The translations under genes and the position numbers were made by a program. From Rallus limicola (Eukaryota > Chordata > Aves > Gruiformes > Rallidae), in assembly GCA_022605955.1 (NCBI GenBank), contig JAKCOZ010000007.1, positions 35,132,991 to 35,196,990 of the forward strand: a DNA stretch of 64,000 bases. The letters are read 5' to 3'. Positions within the stretch are counted from its first letter, which is position 1; each line of letters begins with the position of its first letter. The notes below the pieces were generated by a model. That model saw nothing but the letters and a program-made list of their open reading frames with translations. It had not been told where the DNA came from and searched no databases. Shown here piece after piece: positions 53,201-58,710 of the stretch.

Positions 53201-55830
53201 ATTTCGTATCATTATTGGTAATTACTAGTTAATGTTGTCCAGGCCACCAAACTCCTGTCAAAAATACAGATTAGGCATTGATGTTTTAAACATTAGACAT
53301 TGGCATTCTGAACAGTAATTCAATCAGTTTTCCAAACCTGCCTAATCAGTGAGGTACTTAAATTCATTGGATGCCAGAAAGTTCACTCGGCCTATGGAAG
53401 CTGAACTCCCTTTTCCCAGATTTTAATGGAAGATTCTGCCCACCTGTCTGCATGGTACTGGGAGGGAGGATGCTTTCTTCTTTTCTCTTGAAGTTGAACT
53501 TGTGTGCAGTGAGAAATGCAGCCTTGAGTCCAGGCGTGGAAAGCAAAAGGAAGCCTGGGTTAAAAGTTAAAGCATGTGTTAAGAAAGGGGCGAAACGGGG
53601 TTCCTTAAACCAGCTTCCTGAAACTGTCTACGTTTTGCTTTAGAAGCAATGACGGGTGACAGATGGTTGCATCGCTTCAGTTATACTGCTTCCTTGCTTC
53701 TGCGGTGCACATTTGAAGGTTTATGCCCCTTCTACACACCACACAAAGATTGATCTTTTTTATTTTAAGATAACAATGGACTTGAAGAACAGGAAAAAGA
53801 AAAAAGGCGACTTGTGATTGAAAAGTTCCAGAAAGCACCGTTTGAAGAGATCGCAGCTCAATGTGAAACCAAAGTGAGTTTCTGAAAAGTATTTTACAGC
53901 ATTGTAGATATTAATATAAGCGGTAATGGGGATTTAAATGTGATTATGTCACTGCTGCTGTTACTTCCACAGAAGTTGAGCTCACTGTCTTCAGCTGTTG
54001 TCCCCACTATTATCAATGTTGGGAAATTACGGTTATTTAAATTGTGCTTTTTTTGATTGTTCCCAGACCATTTGAAAAGGGATGGAAATCTCATGCACTC
54101 TTAATCTTCATGTTTTCCTTACTATCTTTTGAATCTAGAGTCACAGCCTGTTCCTCTTTCATCCTGGGATAACTGGAGCAGTATTTACCCCATTACATAT
54201 TTTAAATAACTGAATATATTTCAGATTAGTTACTCTGATCTGCAACAGCAAAAATCACTATATAATTCTCTGTGCTCCAAGACAGGCTCACTCAATTTCA
54301 TGAGCCTCTTCAGGGGTCAGAATCCTTGCAGCAGTGAGAAAAGAAAACAAGATAGGGAATGCTGCCTAGATATGCTGCGTGGTGATGTGAAACACTCACA
54401 GACTGTGGCCTGACACTTCCCTTTTAGCCCTGTTCCATATAGAGTAGTTCATAATTCAATTTTTTTTTTTCCTAGGCAAATTTGCTTCACGATAGACTTG
54501 CTCAGATACTGGAACTCACCATTCGGTAAGGCTTTATGCAAGAATATGATGAATGAGAGATGAGTTATGAAGCAGTTGTGACTACTTTTAGGTGGTCATG
54601 TCATAGAGTATAGAGTTCTTATGCCCATGTAATGGACAGAAAAGTACTGATATAACTGAATATTGCAGTTCAACTGCAGTAGGCATTTAAGCCTGACACA
54701 GCCACTGGCTAAGTCCACCTCAGTGGGATGGGATAGAGAAAGTGAGAAAGCCTAAGCATTGCCTTAAAGACAGTTTAATATGTAAAGCTAAAAGCTGCAT
54801 ATGCAAGCAAAGCAAACCAAGGAATTAATTTCCCACTTCCCATGGGCAGGCAGGTGTTCAGCCATCTCCAGGAAAGCAGGGCTCCATCACACATAATAGT
54901 TTACCTGGTAAGACAAGCATCATCACTCTGAATATATCCCCCTAAAGCTATTATTGCTGAGCATGATGTCATATGGTGTGGAATATCCCTTTGGTCAGCT
55001 GGGGTCAGCTCTTCTGGCTGTGTCTCCTCCCAGTTCCTTGTGCACTCCCAGCCTTGTTGCTGGTGGGGTGGGGTGAGGAGCAGAAAAGGCCTTGGCTCCA
55101 TGTAAGCCCTGCTCAGCAGGAACAAAAACATCCCAGTGTTACCAGCACTGCTTTGGTCACAGATCCATAACATAGCACTGTACCAGCTACTATACAGAAA
55201 TTTAACTCTGTCACATCCAAAACCAGTATACTGAAAAAGAGTAGACTTAATCTAAAACAGTCACCTTGGGGTTTTTTGTTACCAATTTGAAACTTCTAGA
55301 CATTCCAGAAACCATGCCATAATATACTTATATTCTTTTATTATCTCTGTGTATATCAGTATATCAAATAAAGCTGCTGTTTGCCAGTAATTGAGAAAGT
55401 AATTGGAAAATGAACACCCAAAATATTACATGACATGATTAATGCCGTGCATATCCATGCGTTAGGAGTAGGATTTGCTAGTGCTGGAACATAGTTTTGT
55501 AGTTCTGTAATACAAGTGAAGTGGATTTAGACCAGAGTGCAGAAAAACAAGCCAAACCAAAAAACCAGCTTGATGATTACATTAGAATTTCAGGATTGGG
55601 GTAAAATACTGGTTGTGAGGGGGGAAGGGTAGTTTATTTTTCTTTCTCATTTGTTCATATATCAACCTACAAACACAAAAGCAGTCTTATAAAGCTTTAT
55701 ATATTGATTGCTCTTTTTACGCAGTCCTCCACCTAGCCCCTCAGGAACGATGACCATTACTGCTGGACATGCTCATTACCAATCTGTTCCGGTCTATGAG
55801 ATGAAGTTTCCAGATCTTTGTGTGTATTAA
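355..55830 (+). CDS. EFR3A: EFR3A, plasma-membrane scaffold of the PI4KA complex (exons 2-23 of the gene)
   Basis: EFR3 proteins anchor phosphatidylinositol 4-kinase III alpha, with TTC7 and FAM126, at the inner face of the plasma membrane, supporting PI4P synthesis (family knowledge). Here 22 exons join to 815 full codons plus a split arginine and a TAA stop. With a three-to-four-codon first exon upstream, the protein would be about 819 residues, close to the vertebrate length as I recall it. Seen in the sequence: a VCCCC palmitoylation cluster at about residues 5-9 followed by a basic stretch RPRYKR, a long alpha-helical body expected to form armadillo/HEAT-like repeats, and a flexible C-terminal third ending MKFPDLCVY. 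Every intron has GT-AG ends and every phase matches. No frameshift or internal stop was found. The paralogue EFR3B is less likely, because of the close match I recognise to EFR3A and the OC90 neighbour. The initiator exon is outside the window. Confidence 0.96.
432..2163 (+). other. EFR3A intron 2
   Basis: 1.7 kb. A very AT-rich tract lies at about 1030-1200. No recognisable repeat family, RNA gene or coding sequence. Confidence 0.8.
2164..2291 (+). CDS. EFR3A: EFR3A coding exon 3
   Basis: Acceptor TTTTTAG and donor G|GTAAGA. Begins [19 protein letters not shown] (about residue 30) and ends in RHRYG with the glycine codon split 2/1. This is the first helical part of the repeat body. Confidence 0.95.
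2292..3977 (+). other. EFR3A intron 3
   Basis: 1.7 kb, half of it an antisense LTR (2413-3252). A C-rich tract at 3805-3832 lies about 145 nt before exon 4. The rest is unremarkable. Confidence 0.8.
2413..3252 (-). mobile_element. ERV LTR, family A (ERVL-like), antisense in intron 3
   Basis: GC-rich block with repeated 'CTGCTCC' and 'ATGGGCTGC' type phrases, recognised as a common avian retroviral LTR. On the minus strand it has an AATAAAT signal near 2566-2577 towards its 3' end. The same phrases recur at 16196, 21378 and 51065. No viral gene is attached, so it is a solo LTR or fragment. The family name is from memory. Confidence 0.7.
3978..4128 (+). CDS. EFR3A: EFR3A coding exon 4
   Basis: Acceptor AATTTCAG and donor TCT|GTGAGT. 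Completes the split glycine and runs [18 protein letters not shown] to VLGTNS (about residues 73-122), ending on a codon boundary. Highly conserved helical repeat sequence. Confidence 0.95.
4965..5361 (+). mobile_element. CR1 LINE 3' fragment
   Basis: Contains 'GGCTGAGAGAGTTGGGCTTG', 'GGAAGAAATTCTTCACTATG'-like and 'CCTTCCAACCCAAAC' phrases of the CR1 3' end and stops at TTCTGTGATTCT. 5'-truncated, no intact ORF. Confidence 0.88.
6474..6560 (-). mobile_element. CR1 3' terminal fragment
   Basis: Reverse complement of the CR1 end: CACAGAATTACAGAATG, then GAGGTTGGAAAGGACTT and ATCTAGTCCAACCCTCTGCC. Only the last ~90 bp survive. Confidence 0.8.
7557..8072 (+). mobile_element. CR1 LINE 3' fragment
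   Basis: About 515 bp, beginning in the reverse-transcriptase C-terminal coding region (CTGGAGTACTGTGTCCAG) and running to the terminal ACATTCTGTGATAC. Frames are broken. Confidence 0.92.
9283..9459 (+). mobile_element. CR1 3' fragment
   Basis: Begins near GGCACAGGTTGCCCAGAGAG and ends CATTCTATGATTCTATGA, with the duplicated terminal octamer typical of CR1. Confidence 0.9.
12735..13066 (+). mobile_element. CR1 3' fragment, older
   Basis: Begins CTCTCTACAACTACCTGAAG, includes GGTTGGTGTTGGTCTCTTCT and ends GATTTCTATGACTCT. A different CR1 subfamily from the 7557 copy and more diverged. Confidence 0.88.
13348..13469 (+). CDS. EFR3A: EFR3A coding exon 5
   Basis: Acceptor TTTTACAG and donor GA|GTAAGT. 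Encodes [20 protein letters not shown] to PEIQTE (about residues 123-163), with the last glutamate split. It follows the largest intron of the window (9.2 kb). Confidence 0.95.
15043..15959 (+). mobile_element. CR1 LINE, longest copy of the window (~0.9 kb)
   Basis: Begins in the reverse-transcriptase region (CATCGCTGACCTGGACGAGG) and ends CTGTGAATCTATGA. Several stops break the ORF2 frame. The antisense open frame at 15215-15577 is a by-product. Confidence 0.9.
16196..16593 (-). mobile_element. ERV LTR fragment, family A, with inverted end
   Basis: Shares the CATGGGCTGCAGGGGCATC and CAAAAAGCAGCTGCTTG-like phrases with the 51065 copy, in the same orientation. Its left end (16201-16231) is an inverted copy of 16514-16544, with 29 of 31 bases matching. 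Confidence 0.65.
16201..16544. repeat. 31-bp inverted repeat around a 282-bp spacer
   Basis: The arm at 16201-16231 (starts TGGCTTTTGCAAGAAGCAGC) is complementary to 16514-16544 (ends GCTTCTTGCAAAAGCCA), with two mismatches. Confidence 0.85.
16839..16988 (+). CDS. EFR3A: EFR3A coding exon 6
   Basis: Acceptor CTCCCTTAG and donor AG|GTATCT. Encodes [19 protein letters not shown] through MQKIEDID, about residues 164-213, with the last serine codon split 2/1. Confidence 0.95.
16989..22541 (+). other. EFR3A intron 6 (5.6 kb)
   Basis: AT-rich. Contains a C-rich tract at 19941-19975 and the GC-rich LTR at 21378-22125. No recognisable RNA gene or further coding exon. Confidence 0.8.
21378..22125 (-). 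mobile_element. ERV LTR, family A-like, unusually GC-rich
   Basis: The left part, on the minus strand, carries AATAAATGAAATTAATTTCC, matching the polyadenylation region of the 2413 copy. The right part (21650-22030) is far more GC-rich than the flanks and produces long open frames in several frames on both strands, which I take as composition artefacts. Confidence 0.62.
22542..22679 (+). CDS. EFR3A: EFR3A coding exon 7
   Basis: Acceptor TTATTTCAG and donor GC|GTAAGT. Encodes [18 protein letters not shown], a polar loop, then [18 protein letters not shown] (about residues 214-259). The loop is probably a solvent-exposed linker between helical repeats. Confidence 0.95.
22680..27383 (+). other. 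EFR3A intron 7 (4.7 kb)
   Basis: AT-rich, with no repeat family, RNA gene or exon that I recognise. A small AT microsatellite-like patch lies at about 24900-24940. Confidence 0.75.
27384..27462 (+). CDS. EFR3A: EFR3A coding exon 8
   Basis: Acceptor TTTACAG and donor CAG|GTAGGA. Encodes [19 protein letters not shown] to MYSIQ (about residues 260-285). Confidence 0.95.
27463..28348 (+). other. EFR3A intron 8
   Basis: 0.9 kb. Nothing recognised. Confidence 0.8.
28349..28484 (+). CDS. EFR3A: EFR3A coding exon 9
   Basis: Acceptor TTTTAATAG and donor ATAG|GTAAGT. Encodes [20 protein letters not shown] to AIAAKGSI (about residues 286-331), with the final glycine split 1/2. Confidence 0.95.
28899..29450 (-). 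mobile_element. CR1 LINE 3' fragment, interrupted by poly-T
   Basis: Reverse-complement CR1: ATCATGGAATT at the left, then GGGCAGCCTGGTCCAGTGCT, GGCTACAACTTCCTTTCAG and GGACGCACTCCAGTACCTCA. A run of 36 T at 29242-29277 replaces a short pyrimidine segment of the element. The right boundary is approximate. Confidence 0.88.
29242..29277 (+). repeat. Poly-T tract, 36 nt
   Basis: Uninterrupted T36 within the CR1 copy. It probably expanded from the pyrimidine-rich CTCCTCTTCTCC-type segment normally found there. Confidence 0.95.
29835..30327 (-). mobile_element. ERV LTR, family B, antisense in intron 9
   Basis: Shares GCTGAGCATGACATGACCTG, CAGTGCTGCTCAGCAACAG and AACTCCATCCCAGCC with the copies at 36126 and 54690. 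On the minus strand it has an ATTAAACTGTCTTTA-type polyadenylation region, here near 29888. It is diverged and lacks viral genes. Confidence 0.7.
30573..30737 (+). CDS. EFR3A: EFR3A coding exon 10 (contains a variable Ser/Thr-rich loop)
   Basis: Acceptor TTGTTCCCAG and donor G|GTGAGT. Encodes [20 protein letters not shown], then a low-complexity stretch rich in Ser, Thr and Gly, then [10 protein letters not shown] (about residues 332-386). The loop differs from the mammalian sequence as I recall it and is the most divergent part of the helical body, which fits a surface loop. Confidence 0.94.
30738..32078 (+). other. EFR3A intron 10
   Basis: 1.3 kb. The open frame at 31521-31790 (minus) has no recognisable product. 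Nothing else was seen. Confidence 0.75.
32079..32193 (+). CDS. EFR3A: EFR3A coding exon 11
   Basis: Acceptor TTTGTTTAG. Encodes [20 protein letters not shown] to SLDTSHL (about residues 387-424). The donor GG|GTTTGT departs from consensus at positions +3 to +5, making it the weakest 5' splice site of the gene here. Phase with exon 12 (A|GAT) nevertheless agrees. Confidence 0.92.
32194..34492 (+). other. EFR3A intron 11
   Basis: 2.3 kb. Contains a CR1 copy ending 57 nt before exon 12. Otherwise unremarkable. Confidence 0.8.
33926..34436 (+). mobile_element. CR1 LINE 3' fragment with readable ORF2 tail
   Basis: Begins TCTGGAGTAGAATTATGCTG and ends CATTCTATGCTTCTATAA. Frame 33940-34212 still reads part of the C-terminal end of the CR1 reverse-transcriptase polyprotein, including [20 protein letters not shown], so this copy is comparatively well preserved. 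Confidence 0.9.
34493..34544 (+). CDS. EFR3A: EFR3A coding exon 12 (52 nt)
   Basis: Acceptor CCAATTGTAG and donor ATG|GTAAGT. Encodes [17 protein letters not shown] (about residues 425-441). The exon starts 57 nt after the end of a CR1 copy. Confidence 0.95.
35909..35960. repeat. Tandem repeat, 23-bp unit, ~2.3 copies
   Basis: Unit AGGCAGGCAGCTTAATTGTC plus CA and one variable base, at 35909-35931 and 35932-35954, then a partial AGGCAG at 35955-35960. Confidence 0.9.
36126..36686 (-). mobile_element. ERV LTR, family B, antisense in intron 12
   Basis: Starts at GTGTGGGGTTTAACCCC (the reverse-complemented LTR 3' end). Shares GGAATATCCCTTTGGTCAGC, GCAGAAAAGGCCTTGG and CTCAGCAGGGACAAAAACAT with the 54690 copy. 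Internal rearrangement and a hairpin occur at 36311-36343. Confidence 0.78.
36311..36343. repeat. Hairpin-forming inverted repeat
   Basis: Left arm CTACAAAACCCAAT, loop GCA, right arm ATTGGGTTTTTTGTAG. The arms pair completely except for a two-base bulge. It lies inside the LTR remnant. Confidence 0.85.
37567..37739 (+). CDS. EFR3A: EFR3A coding exon 13
   Basis: Acceptor CACTTAACAG and donor CG|GTAATT. Encodes [20 protein letters not shown] to DNRAKLRGI (about residues 442-499). It contains a run of eight C at 37609-37616, read as Pro-Pro-Pro. The reading frame is kept, so there is no sign of an indel. Confidence 0.95.
37740..38150 (+). other. EFR3A intron 13
   Basis: 0.4 kb, ordinary AT-rich intron, with no repeat recognised. 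Confidence 0.85.
38151..38226 (+). CDS. EFR3A: EFR3A coding exon 14
   Basis: Acceptor TCCTTTGTAG and donor AAG|GTAATA. Encodes [20 protein letters not shown] and SFMKK (about residues 500-524), a strongly basic segment. Confidence 0.95.
38227..40482 (+). other. EFR3A intron 14
   Basis: 2.3 kb. Contains one CR1 and a G-rich motif at 39765-39782. Confidence 0.8.
39210..39640 (+). mobile_element. CR1 LINE 3' fragment
   Basis: Begins at GTCTAGAGGAGGACCACACT and ends GCATTCTATGATTCTA. It is closely similar in arrangement to the 7557 copy but with more small deletions. Confidence 0.9.
40483..40644 (+). CDS. EFR3A: EFR3A coding exon 15
   Basis: Acceptor CTCTCATAG and donor CAG|GTATGA. Exactly 54 codons, [20 protein letters not shown] to LIRLSIALQ (about residues 525-578). 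Symmetric phase 0/0, so skipping would keep the frame. Confidence 0.95.
40645..41842 (+). other. EFR3A intron 15
   Basis: 1.2 kb. Nothing recognised. Confidence 0.8.
41843..41974 (+). CDS. EFR3A: EFR3A coding exon 16
   Basis: Acceptor TATATTTCAG and donor AAG|GTAACA. Exactly 44 codons, [20 protein letters not shown] to FCQHVSK (about residues 579-622). Symmetric phase 0/0. Confidence 0.95.
41975..42399 (+). other. EFR3A intron 16
   Basis: 0.4 kb. Contains a direct repeat, ACTTGCTGACTTGTAAAGT, at 42120-42138 and again at 42145-42163. Confidence 0.85.
42120..42163. repeat. Direct repeat, 19 bp, period 25
   Basis: ACTTGCTGACTTGTAAAGT occurs twice, identical, 6 bp apart. Confidence 0.92.
42400..42467 (+). 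CDS. EFR3A: EFR3A coding exon 17 (68 nt)
   Basis: Acceptor TTTTTTCAG and donor AA|GTAAGT. Encodes [20 protein letters not shown] and KS, with an asparagine codon split 2/1 (about residues 623-645). Confidence 0.95.
42729..43607 (-). mobile_element. Outer CR1, split by an inserted CR1
   Basis: Minus-strand CR1 in two parts. 42729-43020 is the 3' end (ATCACAGAATGTTTGAGG at left). 43313-43607 continues upstream coding (AGTACTCTGGGTGTTGCTTT). The minus frame here still ends in an RT-like [12 protein letters not shown]. The missing middle is occupied by a plus-strand CR1. Confidence 0.85.
43027..43312 (+). mobile_element. Inner CR1 inserted into the outer CR1
   Basis: Begins ACTGGGGAAGAACTGTC, contains AACAGGTTGCCTAGAAACG and CCTTCCAACCTTACATATTC and ends CTGTGATTATC. 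Opposite orientation to its host element. No clear target-site duplication was seen. Confidence 0.87.
43925..44052 (+). CDS. EFR3A: EFR3A coding exon 18
   Basis: Acceptor TTTTGACAG and donor ACAG|GTGAGT. Encodes [40 protein letters not shown] and VT (about residues 646-688), with an aspartate codon split 1/2. From here the chain is polar and likely flexible, the region where the TTC7-binding segment of the family lies. Confidence 0.95.
46588..46690 (-). mobile_element. CR1 3' fragment, diverged
   Basis: Reverse-complement CR1 end: TTAATGTTGGAAAAGATTTC, TCATCTAGTCCAACTGCC and GAACCATGTCCCTAAGTACC. Confidence 0.75.
46691..47640. repeat. Unclassified GC-richer block, possibly an LTR
   Basis: Composition changes sharply relative to the flanks. 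TATAAATA occurs near 47171 in a context that could be an LTR promoter, and several open frames overlap on both strands. I could not assign it to family A or B. It starts with short GTGGGACA repeats at 46692-46731. Confidence 0.35.
49220..49308 (+). CDS. EFR3A: EFR3A coding exon 19
   Basis: Acceptor TTATTTTAG and donor AAG|GTATGA. Encodes [20 protein letters not shown] followed by LPGNNMEDK (about residues 689-717). The SRRKS motif looks like a basophilic kinase site. The last codons are variable among vertebrates as I recall. A G-quadruplex motif lies 37 nt past the donor. Confidence 0.94.
49346..49366 (+). promoter_or_regulatory. Potential RNA G-quadruplex near the exon 19 donor
   Basis: GGGGCGGGGGGGTGAGGAGG plus one G fits four G-triplets with loops of 1, 1 and 6 bases. 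It lies on the transcribed-sense strand, 37 nt beyond the exon end. Confidence 0.5.
50721..50878 (-). mobile_element. CR1 3' fragment
   Basis: CATAGAATCATAGAATTACT at the left is the reverse-complemented CR1 terminus, followed by CATCTACGTGTCTTTTAAAT and ACTCAACTGCTTCCCTGA. Confidence 0.9.
51065..51965 (-). mobile_element. ERV LTR, family A, antisense in intron 19
   Basis: GC-rich copy with CTGCTCCAGC and CATGGGCCTCTCTCTCC phrases, then AATTTGATTCCCAGAGTCGC and GCTTGGCCGTGGTCAGTGG. It lacks the AATAAA-proximal part seen at 2413 or has it diverged. The open frames at 51356-51787 and 51400-51696 fall inside it. Confidence 0.7.
52689..52737 (+). CDS. EFR3A: EFR3A coding exon 20 (49 nt)
   Basis: Acceptor TTTGTGTTTAG and donor G|GTAAGA. 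Encodes [16 protein letters not shown] (about residues 718-734) with the last aspartate split 1/2. Confidence 0.94.
52738..53769 (+). other. EFR3A intron 20
   Basis: 1.0 kb. Nothing recognised; the open frames at 53364-53643 are not supported. Confidence 0.8.
53770..53873 (+). CDS. EFR3A: EFR3A coding exon 21
   Basis: Acceptor TTTTATTTTAAG and donor AAA|GTGAGT. Encodes [20 protein letters not shown] and [14 protein letters not shown] (about residues 735-768), a charged helix. Confidence 0.95.
53874..54475 (+). other. EFR3A intron 21
   Basis: 0.6 kb. Nothing recognised. Confidence 0.85.
54476..54525 (+). CDS. EFR3A: EFR3A coding exon 22 (50 nt)
   Basis: Acceptor TTTTTTCCTAG and donor CG|GTAAGG. 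Encodes [16 protein letters not shown] with an arginine codon split 2/1 (about residues 769-785). Confidence 0.95.
54526..55724 (+). other. EFR3A intron 22
   Basis: 1.2 kb, nearly half of it a family B LTR. Confidence 0.82.
54690..55236 (-). mobile_element. ERV LTR, family B, best-preserved copy
   Basis: Contains GACAGTTTAATATGTAAAGC (reverse-complemented polyadenylation region), CATCTCCAGGAAAGCAGGGC, GGAATATCCCTTTGGTCAGC and GCAGAAAAGGCCTTGG. The same order occurs in the 36126 and 29835 copies. No internal viral sequence is adjacent, so it is a solo LTR. Confidence 0.8.
55725..55830 (+). CDS. EFR3A: EFR3A terminal coding exon 23 and stop
   Basis: Acceptor TTTTTACGCAG. Encodes [20 protein letters not shown], then [14 protein letters not shown], then TAA at 55828-55830. 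The conserved C-terminal MKFPDLCVY shows that the ORF reaches its normal end. Confidence 0.96.
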
Positions 55831-56935
55831 GTGTCTTCTGAAGTCTGCTGGACATTATTTAGAGTAGAGTACAATAGAAAAAACAAGATGAGTTTTCAAA
55901 TTTTATTGTTTATTTTGTCTAAACTATAAAATAATGATGGACATGAGCCAAATGCAGATTACTCTAGCCAAACTCATGAAGACTGTCCTCAGTTGTTTTA
56001 TGCTGTAATATACTTGAAGTTAGGTTTTTTCATATATCATGTTTCTTCATTTCCATATTTGAGTATGTGTAGAAGTCAGGTTTAAATCTTTGTCTTGCCA
56101 TACAGATCTTTCAGTTACACTAGGAATTTGTATTTCTGTAAGTTCCATTAATTTGAGTTGTTGTAACTGAAGAACCTGTTAAAGCTGGCTTTTTTTTCTT
56201 TTATATTTCATCTTCCCCCTTTCCACCTCAATTATATATTTCAATAGAATGCTTTTGTCTTGCTTGATCTTAATAACAACCAGAGGAGCACTACCTTTGC
56301 CCTCCCTCATGCTGTTGTAGCTAGTAGCCAACTTGTTGGTTTCAGAATATATGGAAAAAAAACATACCTTACATGTGTTCAAGTATAGTAAATGAATTAA
56401 TGGACACTTGTCAAGTATTTTTTGATGCATTGCATAACGTGCTTTTTAGATATATACACCCAGTATATGTCCTGTCTTTCTTGCTAAAAGTTAACTGCGT
56501 TGTATATAGAGAGATCTCTCTTCAAGCACGGAACTGTGCAATATTTTTCATGTCTTAAGGGTATATGGTTTACAGACTGTACTTTTGAAAATGCAGTAGG
56601 ATTTTACTGTCTGCTTTAGTATAAATACATGAGATATATATTTAGCATAGAAAATAAACTGAGGGCATTTTAAATCATAAATACAGAAATTAAAAATATA
56701 TTCTATGAAGTATTTCTCTGTAGTTTATTACAGCTTTTTAATGGTATTTTAGAAGTTGAAAGAAAACTGAATTAAACCATTTAAAGACCAAGAATTTATT
56801 ACGTATGTTTTCAAGCAAAAGCATTTTTAGAGATGCATCTCTGTGTTCATTTTTGTTTCATTTCTCAAACCTTTCTAGAAATAAGAAAAATGTGGTAACT
56901 TTCATAGGTTTATGTATCTGAGTATACTATTCAAA

Positions 56936-56943
56936 TGTAAATA
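56936..56943 (+). promoter_or_regulatory. Pumilio recognition element in the EFR3A 3' UTR
   Basis: Exact match to the PUF consensus TGTANATA. It overlaps the AATAAA at 56940, so protein binding and cleavage could compete. Confidence 0.4.
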
Positions 56944-56945
56944 AA
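56940..56945 (+). promoter_or_regulatory. EFR3A: Possible proximal polyadenylation signal of EFR3A
   Basis: AATAAA overlapping the Pumilio element at 56936-56943. If used, it would give a 3' UTR of about 1.1 kb. The downstream region is only moderately T-rich. Confidence 0.35.
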
Positions 56946-57896
56946 GCAAAACGGATACAGTAAATCACTCAGCTGTTGATGATAATTGTCAGCGCTGTCT
57001 TTATGACTCACTAAATTCTGCAGGCAAAAAGAGAAAACAGCTTTCGTTGATGCCATGAATAGTAAGTTTGAAGTCCCTTAATCTATCTGAATCTGACTGA
57101 AGCAGCATAAACATGAATGAGTGTTCTCAAATATCTAATATATGTAAGACATGAACTCAGCCAGCGGTTTGAAAGGTGATCAAGCCATGCACAAAGTGGT
57201 CTAGCTTCTGTTAGGTCTGCTTTGAGCAGAAGCTTGGTTTACGTGACCTTCAGAAGTCCCAACCTAAAATAATCTATGACTGCCTAATTGTAAGATGGTT
57301 CTCAGGCCAGTTATTTGCTGACTCTCTTGAGCATTTGCAAACCTGCTGTAAAACAGATTAAATTTTTTGTAGACCAGCACTCCCCTGGACTACTTTTAAA
57401 AGCCTCATGTGATATAACCTCAGAAATATCAGCTACTTAAACCTATGAGACAACATGCTGAGACTTTCAGAAAGCATTCAAAGAACTCAAAAGGTAATTG
57501 AGACCTTCTTTTCAGTTTAACAGTGCAATCACAGCTGTTAGTGGATGACGAAACAGCCCCTTATCTACAGCATTCCGTTGTGATTTTTACTGCTGCAGCG
57601 TATCAGCCTGATCAGACCACAGCCTACACATAAAATAGGACTCGTTGACACTCTAGTTTTTAGTTTTCACTTGGTTTCGGTTTGGGGTTTTTCTTTCCTT
57701 TTTTTTTTAAGGTAAGACATAATAGTGTTTTGGCGTTTTAAAATAGTAAATCTAACTTAGGGATACATTGTAAACCACTTACCCACTGTCATTTTTTAAG
57801 AACAACACTGTGCATTTTTGTACAAAAAGGAAAATAAGGAGTCTAAGAAATAAATAATGTACTTCTGTTTGCACTCCTGCAGTATGGGGACTGTGC

Positions 57897-57904
57897 TGTA
57901 AATA
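57897..57904 (+). promoter_or_regulatory. Second Pumilio recognition element in the EFR3A 3' UTR
   Basis: TGTAAATA, an exact PUF consensus match, present only in the longer 3' UTR form. Confidence 0.4.
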
Positions 57905-58643
57905 CAGGATTGTTTCTGTGATTGAATTACATTGCATGAATGCTGCATGTGGAAATAACTAGATTTGGCATTTCATTTTCTGTTCTGTTTATGAAGTATT
58001 TTTTTATGCTAATGATTTGAACGTTTTCAATGTTCAAACGAGTTTTGTTTGGGGAAATGCAGGTGTTGTGCAGGTATTGTGCAGGGAATGAAGAGCTTGT
58101 AACACTGTGTTCACATGATACTTAATCTCTTCCTTTGTGGAAATTCAGGGAGTCTGTAAGTTGATAATTGGTTCATTCTGGCCTTTCTAGAGAGCTGGGA
58201 GATGGGAGTGACTGTGAAATGTATTGTTTTGGTAGTTAGTGTATTATGTAGCTAATGAGTGAAACCAAATGAATTAAGAATGCTGTTGTACAGTATAAAG
58301 CTGCTTTGTTTCACTTATTTATGTTCTTGAGCCGTGTTGCAGAATTTAAAAGCTCCGTATACGTACTGGCCTGGCGTTGTCTGCAACGCGTTGAGCACTA
58401 CCACAATGTGTATAAATTGGTATCCAGCTGTTTAAATGTATTCCAGCTTTTGCTTTGGGTTTTCTTCCCCATTGGGTCATTTTGAGAAATTACAACTTTT
58501 GGTAGTGGGTCACTTTAAAGTAAACTAAATCCCTGTTACTTTTAAAAGATAGAAATAGCCTGTTGTCCAAGATCAGAGTAGGGCTAATTCATATGTTGTT
58601 CTGATGGTCACATGTTCTGTACTGTGCATAATGAACTGGTTTC

Positions 58644-58693
58644 AATAAATGTAAGAACACACTGTGCAATCTATATTTAAGCAATAAAATAAA
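58644..58693 (+). promoter_or_regulatory. EFR3A: Distal polyadenylation signals of EFR3A
   Basis: AATAAA occurs at 58644-58649, and two overlapping copies lie at 58683-58688 and 58688-58693. A T/GT-rich stretch at about 58712-58742 would serve as the downstream element. This is the strongest polyadenylation context between EFR3A and OC90. Confidence 0.65.
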
Positions 58694-58710
58694 CCAAAAT
58701 TTAAAATTAA

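Larger units (their letters stand above)
55831..58710 (+). other. EFR3A: EFR3A 3' untranslated region
   Basis: About 2.9 kb of repeat-free AT-rich sequence between the stop codon and a cluster of AATAAA hexamers. The end near 58700-58715 is inferred from those hexamers followed by a GT-rich stretch. Internal AATAAA at 56653-56658 and 56940-56945 could give shorter forms. Two Pumilio-type elements TGTAAATA lie at 56936-56943 and 57897-57904. Confidence 0.7.
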
